A stretch of 64,000 nt of DNA from NCBI GenBank assembly GCA_037951165.1, contig JBBDHG010000456.1, positions 341,001 through 405,000 of the forward strand. Reading direction: 5' to 3'. The notes below the pieces were generated by a model. That model was not told the DNA's origin. It was given only the letters and a program-made list of their open reading frames with translations, and did no database searches. A program made the position numbers and the translations under genes. Shown piece after piece: positions 1-12,129 of the stretch (positions are counted from its first letter, which is position 1; every line of letters starts with the position of its first letter). The DNA is from Lophius americanus (lineage: Eukaryota > Chordata > Actinopteri > Lophiiformes > Lophiidae).

Positions 1-1000
1 TGCATCACATTTTTCATCATTTATGTTGATGTTTCGTTGTTGGGATTTGTATTTATCTCACTTTAACATATATAATGTTTAGAAACTATTGATGCACTGA
101 TGAGCCACATCAGATGATGATGATGATGTTGAAGCACAGCCATCAGCCACAACATTAGAACCAGCGACTGGTTATTAATGTTTTTGACCGATTGGTGTAA
201 ATATCCTCTGGAACTGGATATTAAGAAGTCCTGCTGGTTATTTCCTTGGTGCCTATCCCGTTTTAGGCCCGATCTGGAACCTCACATCCCGTTGGGCCAA
301 CTGTGGTGGCTAGTAGCAGCAAGTAGCAAGTAGCGGTATGAACGTTTCTTTCCGTCAAAGGCGATCATAAATGTAAAAAATGCAACAAAAAAGGCGAAAT
401 TGTCTTTGCAGGTAATAGTAATTAAGCTGTGGAAGTAACTCGTACGGTTATATCCCAGAATCCTCAGCAGCATTAATCTGACTCCATCATTACCTCGGAC
501 CTTCATCACTAAATGGGATTTGGGCTTCGTGAAATAGTTTCGACCCCCCTCGGGATTGAGCTATTAACTCTTCCTCTTGGGTCGCGTGAAGAGGTCGATA
601 TAATCGCTGTGTACTGTGAAAAGTGAAGCTGGTGGTTCTGATCCACTTTGTTGTCGTGGGATTTAAGCTCGTAAAGTTTTTCGAGCACTTTGTGAGAAAT
701 CTCAACTTCCAGAGATCCGAATTGAATTAGACTGAAATGTCGGTTCCTAATACTTGCCTTTCAATACAAACTATTCTAAATGTGTTTTCCCAACACTTTC
801 TGACATCAAACACAACGTGTGGTGCGATAACTCGCAAAGACTCTGACGGGAAACCCTCTTAGCATTTTCCAAAAGTCAAACAACTTCAGGATTCGATTCA
901 AAATACAAATTTTGCTGGTCTACTAGCAGAATTTAGCGAAAACCTCCATCAAGGCACAACAGTTTAGGTTCATGAACAATCCTGAAGGTTCCTCCGTTAA
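1..1000. other. znf608 upstream intron: no gene seen
   Basis: No credible coding exon or strong repeat is present. A decayed Tc1-like terminal repeat may lie at about 137-165 (catcagccacaacattagaaccag). The rest is unremarkable. Confidence 0.5.
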
Positions 1001-1017
1001 TGTCCGAGTTATTGCCA

Positions 1018-1165
1018 GCCTTTAAATCTACCGACAACTCCCACAAACTCTCTGAGTATCTCTCGAATACTCCGCAGTCGCTCGTCTCCTGTACCGTCCA
1101 CTTCACTGTCTCTTTTCAGTCCACTGAGGCCTCAACTCCACCCCCAAAGGAACATCAAGGGAATC
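1018..1165 (+). repeat. Dispersed repeat 'CCCCCAAAGGAACAT' copy 1
   Basis: This stretch (ctaccgacaactccc... to ...cccccaaaggaacatcaag) recurs in degenerate form at 41966-42090 on the same strand and inverted at about 29880-30115. The family is unnamed by me and has no visible coding capacity. Confidence 0.6.
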
Positions 1166-1197
1166 AGAAGAAAATGTTGAAACTGAGCCCCGAGCTC

Positions 1198-1242
1198 ACA
1201 AACAAACAAACAAACAAACACAGAAAACAAACAAACAAACAA
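1198..1242. repeat. (ACAA)n microsatellite
   Basis: Two runs of aaac/acaa repeats are separated by cacagaaaac. Confidence 0.8.
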
Positions 1243-1449
1243 ACGGACAGGAGTGAGAACCGAACGTCCTTGGCGGAGGTAAAAATGCGACGTCAGGCGA
1301 TCAGATCGGGGTTCTGCTTCAACTGTCGGAAAGCCTGAGTCAGCGGACCCCCAGAATTTCTGACAGGTCCGAAAACCATCTGGTTGTAGGAAAGAAGTGT
1401 GGGACCTTCTGATTGGTCGCTCAGAGGATTACCATGACCTGGATGAACT

Positions 1450-1478
1450 GAACCTACAGAAGCGGCTTCTGTAGGTTC
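1450..1478. repeat. Perfect 13-bp hairpin
   Basis: Arms gaacctacagaag and cttctgtaggttc are separated by cgg. It abuts the left end of a MITE-like element. Confidence 0.8.
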
Positions 1479-1483
1479 TCTTA

Positions 1484-1742
1484 CCCCTTTTCCACCGGGC
1501 TGGTTCCAGGGCTACAGCCTAAGCACCGGCTCCGGGCTCTGAAAACCGGTACACAAGCACCGACTCTTTACTGGTCTAGAACCAAGAACCGATTACGTTA
1601 TACGATGACGTAACGGCGTGGCTCTGACTTGGCTCCTTGCCAATAGAATAGCAAACCGGTTCTTAGTAGGTGCCCGGGTAAACCAACTAAGCACTGGCAC
1701 CAGCACCGAACTAGCACCGGGTTATTTTTGTTGGAGAAAGGG
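1484..1742. mobile_element. MITE-like element, copy A
   Basis: It begins ccccttttccaccggg and ends with the imperfect inverse (caccgggttatttttg..gagaaaggggg). The interior carries repeated ACCGGC/ACCGGTT motifs. A second copy at about 11690-11918 shares the interior gaaccgattaSGT and gacgtaaYggcgtgg blocks in the same order. There is no coding capacity, so this is a non-autonomous DNA transposon; the superfamily is not determined. Confidence 0.65.
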
Positions 1743-1745
1743 GGT

Positions 1746-2924
1746 GTGAGTGGGTGAAAATGGTTAACTAAAAAGGCTAAATTGATTAGTTCCACAATAA
1801 ATATGTCATCAATCATCGGCCTCCACACGGGGCGGCGATACAGAACCAAATGCAAATATTTGCTCAATAAATGGACATCTTGATTAATGGGTCCGCTGCA
1901 GCCCGTCGAGTGAATCGCTGAGTTTCCTTTTTAAGGCTTCCTGCAGGAGAGTGTTTTCAGAGCAGCACCGCGGAGAGTCCATTAGCTGTAAAAGTGTCGC
2001 CGCCGTCCGGCGCCAGCGGCCGCGGCGCCCGCAGGCTCAGCTCCGCGGGCCGGGAGTTTCTCCGCTGCATGGAGGAAACACCGAGATAAAGAACTCGTCA
2101 CGGCAACACGGCGTCTGTCAGAACCGGAGAAGAATCGCCTCCTATCCTCCTCTGCCTCACATTTAATACCACTGCAGTTTCCAGCGTCTGCTGGGAATCT
2201 GGACCAGACGGAAGATGAGATTTAATCGGCGAGGTGGAAATCAATGGGGTATAAATAAACCGGGAAATGATGTCGTTGTAAGAATTGTGTTATTGAGAAC
2301 ATTTATTTGTTCAGATTTTTTTTTTACGTAGAATCTCTTTAACACAATCTCAGAAATATGTGGTCATAATAATAATGTATTGATATATGGATATATTCAT
2401 AATATTTTACAATATAGTTCACTAAATGTTAGTGTGGATATTTTAATTCAGGAGTTTTATTCCGGCGGTCGGCATGCCGGATGAGGCGTCAGAAAAAGTG
2501 ATTCGATAAATGCTGTCCGTGTAAAAAACGTACGCCTGGTCCTGTTTCTGTTTTTTTTTATGACAAGGATGGTCGAAGATGTAAATGAAAGTAAAATACT
2601 ACAAACACGAGGGTTCACCTCTGACACCACCACCCAGAGATCAGACTAGCTGAGGACAACGAGACGAGGGTTAAATTAGCGCATGTCATAAACGACCAAC
2701 ACGTGACACATTTAGCTCGATGAAGCTTCCTCCCAGTTCACCTTCCTCGACTCAAAGACCTACGATCAGACAACCGAGTGCGACTGAGTTGCTTTTTCGC
2801 GGATACGTCTGCTCCCAAGCTCTACAGGAAGTGAGGCGTGATGTTTCAGTCCAGAGCAAAAGGTGGCATGAACAGAAATCATCCATGTACCCGTGGCATG
2901 AACTTCTGCCACATGTATGTAGAC
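1746..2924. other. znf608 intron: no gene seen
   Basis: A CpG-rich patch lies at 1955-2110 (cgccgccgtccggcgcc...), followed by AT-rich DNA. I see no exon or named repeat. Confidence 0.4.
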
Positions 2925-3016
2925 CAAGACCGGTCTACAGACCTGTAATAGTCCCGTAGTCCACGTTCTCCAGACTGGATCTGGTCTACAGACCTCTAGT
3001 AGTCCAGTAGTCCAAA
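2925..3016 (-). repeat. Two inverted units of the 51-bp minisatellite
   Basis: The reverse complement (ggactactggacta...aggtctgtagacc...agtctggagaac) matches the unit of the array at 12987-13755, in opposite orientation and about 10 kb away. Confidence 0.75.
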
Positions 3017-3439
3017 CATGTTTACATTAAGTGAAGTGGGACTAAACTGAGATACAGTTGGGTTTATATGTTTGAGTTTTTCCGGAGCAGCAACATTTAG
3101 GTCCTGACAGGTTCTGTTGACGTGTTGGTCAGACCGTCTGCTGGAGGAACCGGTTTGAACCAGAACATCTGACTGAAGGCAGGAAAAGTCTGAACACTTT
3201 ATCTGACTTGATACTTTGACATGAAGCATGTTGGAAGAAAGGCGTTAGAGCATCTTCCACAAATCAGAAGGTTGCCTGGTCGATGTCCCCGTTGCCCCTG
3301 CAGTCCAGATGACATGGGCCTTTGAGCAGGACCTTAAGCCCTGGCTGTGCTTACCTGTGACCTCACAGGTGTTGACCTCTGAAGGGACGGGTCAAATGCA
3401 GAGAAGAGTTTTATAATATTACCCACCGATGAAAAGAGG

Positions 3440-3972
3440 ATACTAAAGTGTTTCATATTCAAAACCACGATAATGTCGTACTGCGATTGAAGAAACGGCG
3501 ATTGCCTATCATTCCCGCCGTTACCGAGCGCCTCGATGGCGTCGATTTGGAAGCTGTTAATTATTGTGCCATCATCGTGTTGGCAGAAAACAATCTTCGC
3601 TCTACTAGTGTCCCTTCCTCGCGTCTTTGCTTCGGCTAATTAGCAGCAGACATCAGAATCCCACATCTGGGCCTGTGTCTACGGAGTCTGCGTTCTGAGA
3701 AGGTAATTGTTCCGAGGCGTTTTCGATTGGGCGGCGTTTTGCGCGCGACAAATGTGCCGGCGTTGTCAGTTTTTCCTGTTTCCCTGCGGCGTCTCCCAGG
3801 AGCCTGTCGCGTATTAAAAGACTCTCTGGCGTTACATCAGCTGCCAGATCCTCCGCTCGCATGCTTTATAATTATATCGTTATGAAAATGCCGTTTGCAA
3901 GCGTTGCAACTCTGCAAGATTAATTTATGCAGGATGGAGAGTGCATAATTATTGGTAATGGTGGATTGTGCA
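3440..3972. other. Candidate conserved non-coding element
   Basis: This is non-repetitive sequence rich in homeodomain- and POU-like words (gctgttaattattg, taatttatgcagg, tgcataattattgg), with no coding signal. Such composition is typical of developmental enhancers around ZNF608, but that is inference; an alignment would decide. Confidence 0.25.

Positions 3973-4010
<38 letters not shown>
3972..4010. repeat. (CGG)n trinucleotide repeat
   Basis: About 12 uninterrupted CGG units are followed by a short G run. Confidence 0.9.
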
Positions 4011-4011
<1 letters not shown>

Positions 4012-4118
4012 GGGGGAGCGAGCAGTTGTTAGTTTAGCAATGCTCTGCAGCAGCAGGAGTTACTGTGGCAGTGAGTAATGTCACGCCATTAGAGCCTGTC
4101 ATTCAGTAGGAAGTAACG

Positions 4119-4120
<2 letters not shown>

Positions 4121-4183
<63 letters not shown>
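4121..4183. repeat. (TG)n microsatellite, ~31 units
   Basis: A perfect GT dinucleotide tract, complementary to the CA tract starting at 4285. Confidence 0.95.
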
Positions 4184-4185
<2 letters not shown>

Positions 4186-4282
4186 TAAAATGGTACTGGA
4201 GGAGAGATGAGAAACGCTGGAGAGGGAAAATAGAGAAAAGAAAAGATGGCTACCGTTCACTAAAAAACACACACATGCAACA

Positions 4283-4284
<2 letters not shown>

Positions 4285-4327
<43 letters not shown>

Positions 4328-4338
4328 ACACACACACA
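4285..4338. repeat. (CA)n microsatellite
   Basis: An almost perfect CA tract about 100 bp after the TG tract, so the pair can fold into a long hairpin. A (TC)n tract follows to about 4380. Confidence 0.95.
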
Positions 4339-4439
4339 AAGCCTCCTCTCTCTCTCGCTCTCTCTCTCTCTCGCTCTCTGCAGCTTGACAATAAAGACAC
4401 GGGATGATTTCTGTCTGGAAAAAAAAAACTGTCAGTGTG

Positions 4440-5450
4440 GCGGCTCACTGGGGGATTTAATAGGAGGGGAGAGAAAGAGGGGAGGAGGGAGGGAAGGAGG
4501 ACACGAGGACAAGAAGGAACAGAGGAGAGAGAAGCAAAGCACCAGGGGAAAAAAATGAGTGAGGGAAATGATTAAGATGGGGAGGAAAAGCAGAACAGGA
4601 AATAATACGAGGAGTTGAAGGAGGGAGTAGAAGAGGAGGAGGGGCAAACAAGGACAGGATGAAACGGAGGGTAAGGTGAATGGAGATAGGAAAGGGATGA
4701 TAGGAGAGGAGGTGAAACAAAGAAGAGGAAGGGGAAAGACTAAAGGGAAAGGATGGAAGAGGAGGACAAGAAGGAGGCGAGAAGGGATGCAAAGTAGTGT
4801 TAAAAAAAGAGAGTAAAACGATCAAGAGGGTTTGAAAGGAAGAAATAGAAGGAAAATAATGAGTAAGACAAGAAGAGGGAGGAGGGAAGGAGCAGGATGA
4901 ATGCAGAACAGGAGAAAATAATAAGTATGGAGAGGAGGAAGAGAAAGAGGAGAGAAGGAGGGGCGAACAAGGACAAGATGAAAAACAACAGGAAGACGAA
5001 TAACAGATGAGAGGAGAGGAGGAGAGGAGGAGAGGAGGAGAGCTGGTGAAACAAAGATGAGGATGAGGAAAGGCTAAAGAGAAAGGACGGAAAAGAAAGA
5101 GAGGAAGAGGAGGAGGACATAAAGGGGGAAACAAAACACCTAGAAAAAATGAGCGAGGAGGAGAAAAATGATTAAAAAGGGGAGAGAGGGGAAATAAAAG
5201 GATGATAATAGGTAAGAGGAGAGACAGAGGAGGAGTAAAAGGAGGAGAAGAGCAACGAGGACAAGACAAAAGGACAGGAACCAAAGGAGGAGAGCGGATG
5301 AAGAGTGAGGATGGACCAGAAAGAGAAAGGAGAGAGGAGACGGTGGTATGATGGGATGGAGAGAAGAGGGGATGAGAATGACAGAAGACAATAAAGGAAG
5401 GATAGAAGAGGAGGTGGAGAAAGGAGGACAGAGCCAGAACATCTCTAGAA
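4440..5450. repeat. Purine-rich satellite with ~300-bp higher-order repeat
   Basis: About 1 kb is almost entirely A+G on the + strand. Landmarks recur at roughly 285-320-bp spacing: a gggcRaacaaggacaRgatgaa-like word at ~4642 and ~4961 with a degraded form at ~5246, and an aatgagtgaggg/aatgagcgagg-like word at ~4554, ~4860 and ~5148. The long pyrimidine-side open frames it creates (up to 361 codons, Ser/Pro/Leu/Phe) are compositional artefacts. Confidence 0.75.
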
Positions 5451-5510
5451 GTGCAGGTCTTGTTCAGTCCAGGCCTCCGCGGGTCAGAGCTGATGAACCA
5501 GCAGAAATAA

Positions 5511-5566
5511 ACACCTTCTACCAGGGGTGGATCTAGACACACCTTCTACCAGGGGTGGATCCAGAC
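5511..5566. repeat. 28-bp direct duplication
   Basis: Two adjacent copies of a 28-bp unit (acaccttctaccaggggtgg + 8 bp) differ by one base. Confidence 0.9.
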
Positions 5567-5569
5567 AAT

Positions 5570-7555
5570 ATGAAGCCGATGTTAGGGGTCTGTGATGAAG
5601 GCTGGGACCGGCGAGGACGGACCCTCCGATAGATTTAAACTGTCCGATCAACATCTGTGGAAGAAACACAGATAAAAGGAAAAGAAGATGAAGGTAGAAG
5701 ATGAAGAATGAAAGAAACTGAGTGGGCGGATTAAGAAGGAAAAAAAACTCAAGGAAAAGAATTACTGAATCGATGAGGGGGGGATTTGAGGAAGAGCACG
5801 AGAAGCAAGAAAATGAAGAGACGAAGAGCAGGATGATGAAAGACGAGACGACGATAAGGAGAACGGAGGACAATAAAAAGGAGAAGACGTCGGCACGGAA
5901 TGGTTGGATGAGGACGAGGAAGAGGAAGGGTTTGGCTTTACAGCTTCCTCCGTTAATTAACGGGCGACTGGATGGATGGATGAAGGAAAAGATGGATAAT
6001 TGGACGACTGCGCTGATTAAAATGATTCTTTAACGTCGACTCCTCTGCTGTCGCAGACACGTCAACATGTGATCGCAGAGTTAAGAAGGAAAACAAGTAA
6101 TAAAAAGAAATAAATATATATATATATAAAAATATAAAAAACGCATCCGTTTAATTATAGATTTTAGAAGCAGAATTAATGGTAAAAAAAAACAAACCCC
6201 AGCTGCCTCCCCTGACTCCCCCCCCCCTGACTGACTCCCCCCCCCCCGACTGATTAATGTGGTTGGATCCAGTTTGTTCGTTAGAGGAGCTGATTGTGAT
6301 TCAGCCTCGACACGGAGAAAAACATAAGTCTGTCCCGACGTTGAACTTCCTGCCGCTCACTGCATCTTAACGCCGCGATCGATTTAAGGAGGGCTGATTA
6401 AATACGATCTTTTATAAGCCCCAGACAGAGGGGGCACATCAGGTAACACCCCCCCCACCCCCCACCCGACCATCCTCAGGGCTTGGTCTGTCCTAATCTC
6501 CTCAAATGCATCCATTCAAATGATTTTTTGTCCTTATTCCCATTTTTGGACACATTTGAAAGACTTAAAGACCCAGTGTGTAAAATGTCGAGACGAAGAT
6601 GAGGAGATAGCTAGCGCTGGCTTGTGAGGATAATCTATCTTATAAATGGATGATTGTAATTATTATTTAGCAGAAGAAGAAAAAAAATGCAATGGAGTGT
6701 AAAACCTCGCCGGCACAGAAAAAGAAAACGTGAAGACCTGACTCGAGAAACCATCGAGAAGTAAAATGCATTTTTGCATTTTTAACATGTTCTTTGGTGA
6801 TTGTCATGTCCGTTTGCTCACGTCCACCTGAGACAGATTTAATTTACCATCAACATCAGCACAAAATTAATTTTGTTTGCTTACTGAGAGAAAAACACTT
6901 GAAAATTTCTGTTTTTATTACAGGGATTTTCCTCTTTTGAATTAAAGGGAATAAGAAAAGCTTTCCTTTGTATTTAAAAGAACCTCTGCATTCCTACATC
7001 AAAAGAAAGACAGAATAAGTCCCATGATGCTTTTAGACTGAAAACATATTTGGTACTCACAATGTGAAGCAGTTGTTGTCCAACGATTTAACACAACATT
7101 TATGCTGGAAACACTGTTTTGCCCCTTATTTAGCTAAAATGGAAACTTCCACAGAACGATTTTGTCAGCTGTTGCTAGTTAGCCAGCTGGCTAAAAGCGA
7201 GTGAAAGTCTGTTATGTGTAAAATTTCATTTCTGGACCATCACCAGATAGCCTGACCCAACAGACGTGGGGAGTCTATCTGGACCGGTTCATGGTGTTCA
7301 ACAGTTCCCCCTCCAGTCAAGGGGCAAAAGAGAAATTAAGAGAAATCAAAGACATCTGGAGACATTTAATGACTCTGTCTTTGCATAATCTGACACAGTG
7401 ACCACAGCAAAGAACTTCCTCAGTCCGGTACCGCCGACCAGGATTACCCAACAAGAGCTGCAGTTCTGGTTCTGGCTCTCGCTATCACAATCTGGCAACT
7501 GTCAAAATTGCTCGGATCCTCACGCTGGTCCGTTTTCCTGCTTCCCACATCAAGT
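5570..7555. other. znf608 intron: no gene seen
   Basis: Residual purine-rich sequence runs to about 5950. There is a short (TA)n at 6115-6127 and C-homopolymer runs near 6220-6250 and 6450. A short dispersed-repeat-like word (ttaaagacccagtgtgtaaaa) lies near 6567. No coding exon is seen. Confidence 0.4.
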
Positions 7556-7866
7556 CCAGGTCTAAATGTTCACCTCCTGTCTGATACATCCCGCCCACTG
7601 ACAGGTAACCATGGTAACCAGGTAACATATCCCGCCCACTGACAGGTCACCATGGTAACCAGGTAACATATCCCGCCCACTGACAGGTGACCATGGTAAC
7701 CAGGTAACATATCCCGCCCACTGACAGGTCACCATGGTAACCATGTAACATATCCCGCCCACTGACAGGTCACCATGGTAACCAGGTAACATATCCCGCC
7801 CACTGACAGGTTACCATATATCCGATCTGGACCTCACCTGTCAGTGGTTGTAATGTTATGGCTGAT
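7420..7866 (-). mobile_element. Tc1-like 5' end carrying a minisatellite
   Basis: It ends with the inverted terminal repeat gtggttgtaatgttatggct and, read on the minus strand, continues into the 5' untranslated part of a fish Tc1-like element (tcctgcttcccacatcaag, aaatgttcacctcctg). An array of six 41-bp units (cactgacaggtcaccatggt...) occupies the subterminal part at 7596-7836. Confidence 0.7.
7596..7836. repeat. 41-bp Tc1-derived minisatellite, 6 units
   Basis: cactgacagg starts at 7596, 7637, 7678, 7719, 7760 and 7801. The unit contains ccatggtaaccaggtaacat. The same 41-bp unit form appears inverted at 62.57-63.07 kb. Confidence 0.9.
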
Positions 7867-8917
7867 TGGTGAGCGGACAAGAAAACGATGTGATCGCTAT
7901 TCAATCCCAGACGTTAGAATAAAACCCTCTCCAGCCGCGGTAAACGCTGCGTCCATTCTTTTTTTGTTTGTTTGGTTTCGGAACATTATGTCTGAGCCGG
8001 AGAGAAAAAATGAATCCGGAACAAAACCTCTCATTCCTATTCCTGCGACACGACGGCGGGGTAATTCTTTTTGGTGAGCGTAAGTGAGTGTGAGGAAGGA
8101 CGGGGGCGGGTTTGATGGGAGGGGAGAGCGAGGCGGACAGATTCGGTGTTTTGCGTTCGGCTCCAGGGGCCGCGCATGTTTCACTGATGTTGGGGGTCTT
8201 TGTGTTTTTCCTTTTCCTGGGCGGCTGATTGGAAGCAGAAGCTCTGGGAGTTTTTCTCTCTCCTCTGAACGATACGGGGCGCCGGCGGAAGAAAAGACCC
8301 AAACACAACTTAAGTCCATGATGGCAGAAGCTCGGGGCCAGGAATTGCGATGCAGAGATTTAATCGGCGCTACTTCCTGGGAGTAAATGTGATTATTTAC
8401 CTCCTGGATGAACCTGAGGAAGAATTCCTCAGAACCAAACCACAACAACAACAACAACAACAACAACAAACACAGAGATGTTACGTGTAAATGTCCTCAT
8501 TCTGGATTCATTAATGAAGGGCTTCAGGAGGATGGTGAAGGAAGGAACTAGGACCTAGGTGCTATGTGTACAACCTGAGAGAGGTTCAAGAAAACAACGT
8601 AAACATACGGTATGATGCTGGTAAACAACAACAAAACAGGAAGGTTCTGCAGAACATCGGACCTCAGTACAGACTCACGAGAGAAATGACAAAGAGCCGT
8701 GTTTGAATCCCTTCCTGACTGACCAAGTCAAGTTCACTGGAGCTGGTAATTACCGTCTGTTCACGCAGATCGGTTAGAGGGATGAGAGGAAGAGCCGAGG
8801 GGCTCGGACCTCAGAACGGACCCGCTGTTCTCCAGATGAGCCGGTTCAGGCGTCTGGTCAGGATGCCTCCAGGGCGCCTCTCACTTTCTCCAGGCACATC
8901 CTACCAGGAGGACTGGA
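7867..8917. other. znf608 intron: no gene seen
   Basis: Mixed GC-rich sequence (8080-8300) has open frames on both strands but no splice-bounded or conserved coding signal. A (CAA)n tract lies at 8439-8469. Confidence 0.4.
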
Positions 8918-9216
<299 letters not shown>

Positions 9217-9297
9217 TCTGCTGGAGTGGATGAGAGTGTCACATGTGGAACGTCTGGCCTGTTTTACTATCACTGTAACTCGGCTCTGGATAAACGG

Positions 9298-10265
9298 ATG
9301 AAAGTGGATGGATGATGGATGGTTAGACGGATGGATGGATGGATGGATGGATGGATGCACGGACACATGAATGGATGGATGGATGGACAGATGATGGATG
9401 GTTAGATGGATGGATGGACGGTTGGTAGATGTATGGATGTATGGATTATAAGATGATGGATGGATGGACAGATGGATGATGGATGGTTGACTGTATGGAT
9501 GGATGGATGGATGGATGGTTGGCTGGATGGTTGATGGATGGATGGTTGGTAGATGTATGGATGGATAGATTATAGGATGGACGATGCATGGATGGATGCA
9601 TGGATGGATGGATGGATGGATGGTTGATTGGATGGATGGATGATTGGATGGATGGATTATGGATGGATAATGGATGATTGGATGGATGATGGCTGGACAG
9701 ACGGTGGCATGTATGGATGATGGATGATGGATGATTGGATGAATGATGGATGATGGACAGCTGGTGGGATGGATGATTGGATGGATAACGGATGGATGGA
9801 TGATGGCTGGACAGACGGTGAGATCTATGGATGATTGGATAGAGGATGGATGATTGGATGGATGATTGGATGGATGAGTGGATGGATGATTGGATGGATG
9901 ATTGGATGGATGATTGGATGGATGATTGGATGGATGATTGGATGGATGATTGGATGGATGATGGATGGATGATTGGATGGAGGATTGGATGGATGATTGG
10001 ATGGATGATTGGATGGATGATTGGATGGATGATGGATGGATGATTGGATGGAGGATTGGATGGATGATTGGATGATTGGATGGATGATTGGATGGATGAT
10101 TGGATGATTGGATGGATGATTGGATGGATGATGGATGGATGATTGGATGGATGATTGGATGGATGATTGGATGGATGATGGATGGATGATGGACAGATGG
10201 TGGGATGGATGATTGGATGGATGACGGATGGATGATTGGATGGATGATGGATGGATGTTGGATGA
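9298..10265. repeat. (GGAT)n/(GGATGATT)n minisatellite
   Basis: Nearly 1 kb of ggat-based units, with a higher-order ggatggatgatt period from about 9840 onward. The minus-strand 540-codon frame (HPSIIHPIIHPS-like) spanning it is not a gene. Confidence 0.95.
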
Positions 10266-10985
10266 ATCTGCAGCTGTTCCAGATGCTCGTCCTCCCGTGG
10301 AAAAACCGCCTCTGTCTCTTTAAATGTGGGTCAATGGTTCGGTTCTCCAGCCACTGAGACCATTGAACACAAATCCGCTCGCGGATCATTTCCCAGAGTG
10401 CCTTGCTCAGCGGCGGGGTCAGACGGGGTCTCAGCGGTGCATCTATGTCTCGCTGCCTGCAGGTCTGTTGTGCAGCTGTGAGTAAATGTTTGTTCTTGTA
10501 CAAACTGAGTCAGAAAAGACGCGGATGTTTGAGGCTTTTACCGCACAGGGGAGGAACTTTGTGTTTATTGAATTCTCCTTTCTGACTCGCCGGAATCCGC
10601 CGTGGTTATTGTTGGGTGACTGAGGGAGAAACACCGGGATCAGATTCTTCTTCCACAAGTAATTTGCTTTGTGATTTGATGGAGGAGGTCCTGGTGTTCT
10701 TTGTCAGCAGCAGTGTGGGAGCTAACGGACGAGGGGTGGGGGCGAGGGGGGTGGGGGGTGGGGGCGAGGGGGGTGGGGGGGTGGGGCTTTTGTTTTGTTT
10801 GTATTTGCATAATAAATTTGCATTATCAGGGATTTCACCAAACCCCCGTGAAACAAACAAAAGGAGGAAAGCTTCTTATAATACCTGGACCGGATGGAAT
10901 AGGATCTAATCCCTGAGCCCTGAGGCAATGATGAGTTCAAATCCACACAAACAAATAGGAAATTATGGCTGAGAAAAAACATTAT
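10266..10985. other. znf608 intron: no gene seen; G-rich run
   Basis: No exon is recognised. A G-rich run (repeated gggtgggggcgagggg) at 10733-10787 has strong G-quadruplex potential. Confidence 0.5.
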
Positions 10986-11004
10986 TCCTAAAAGAAATCA
11001 AATT

Positions 11005-11400
11005 ATAAATCCCCCTAGTGGGTAAAGTATGAACTATTAAAGTAAATGACAACATAGACACGATCCAGCTCCTCCAGTCGATTCATCAGCACCGGATTTT
11101 GACTAAATCGGACCGACGAGTGAGAAATTATGGTCCGACGATTTTGGAGACAACCTTTCCTAAAATCAATCCAGTTGTTCCTCAAACTGAGCTATCCTAT
11201 ATTTTCAAATCCAGGGTGGCAAAAGTAAAAAAGAAAAAAATCTATTTTGTCATCAGACTCTAGGGCGGACGGCGTTCGTAACAGATTGATCTTCATCGCA
11301 ACAGTACAGAACCTCCCCTCCTTAACCTCTGGGACACCAAACATCATCATCAGCTCAGGGTCAGACATGACGAAGAGCACCTGTTTCAGACTCATAAGGC
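11005..11400 (-). repeat. CTAGGGGG-family degenerate repeat (inverted)
   Basis: On the minus strand it reads ...tttacccactagggggatt..., the same hallmark as monomers at 15.6-16.1 and 27.95-28.17 kb. A second box (ctagggcgg) lies on the plus strand near 11265. Confidence 0.45.
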
Positions 11401-11689
11401 TTTTTTAAAATTTTATTCAATCAAAACAGGAAACGGCTCAAGAATAATCTGCCGTCGCTTATCTGTCAGCTCCTCGTCTTTAACGCGGCAAAACTCTTCA
11501 TCGCCGATCCCCGCTGTCGCTCCCTCAGCAGAATCAGAACCCGGAGCTGCTGTAATTGGGACCTTAATAAGTGACGGAGATAAGAGCGGAGTCTTCCTTC
11601 GTGGGGATAGTGGTTTGGCGATTCAAATAAACGTGAATCGGGCCTAAGCTTCACAAGTATCGTCGAGTTTGGTTCTAGCAACTTCTTTC

Positions 11690-11918
11690 GGTTCTTTCCC
11701 TGGTTAGGGGGGGAAAACTGGTGCCAGACAAGAACCGACTCTTTGCTGCTCTAGAGCCAAGAACCGATTAGGTCGCACGGTGACGTAATGGCGTGGTTCT
11801 GACTTGGCTCCTTGCTAATGGAATAGCAAACAGGTTCTTAGGAGGTGTGCGAGATGAACCGACTAATCACCGGCACAAGAACCGGCACCAGGTTATTTCT
11901 GGTGGAAAAAGGGGTAGA
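11690..11918. mobile_element. MITE-like element, copy B
   Basis: It shares with the element at 1484-1742 the ordered blocks aagaaccgatta, gacgtaatggcgtgg, gacttggctccttgctaatg and caggttcttaggagg, and ends in ctggtggaaaaaggggt. The left end is decayed. Confidence 0.65.
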
Positions 11919-12129
11919 AAAGAAGATCATGGTTTCATCAATGGGGCTCGGCTGGACCGAACGGACTTCAGGGAACCGCCACCCTCTGGGCCCACCACCT
12001 CCAGGGATGGACGCTGGGGTCGGGTGCTAATCAGTACGGACAGCAGGGGCACCTTGAAACCATTTTTCCAGAATTGGTGTTCAACATCAGTAGTTTATAA
12101 GACCTGCGGTTCTGATCCGGTCGACCCGT

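Noticed and set aside
4457..5542. 361-codon minus-strand Ser/Pro/Phe/Leu frame that looks membrane-like
   Set aside because: Pure pyrimidine strand of the purine satellite; hydrophobicity is compositional.
7897..8469. 190-codon minus-strand frame ending in a Leu-rich (CAA)n region
   Set aside because: No recognisable domain; Leu/Gln run comes from the microsatellite.
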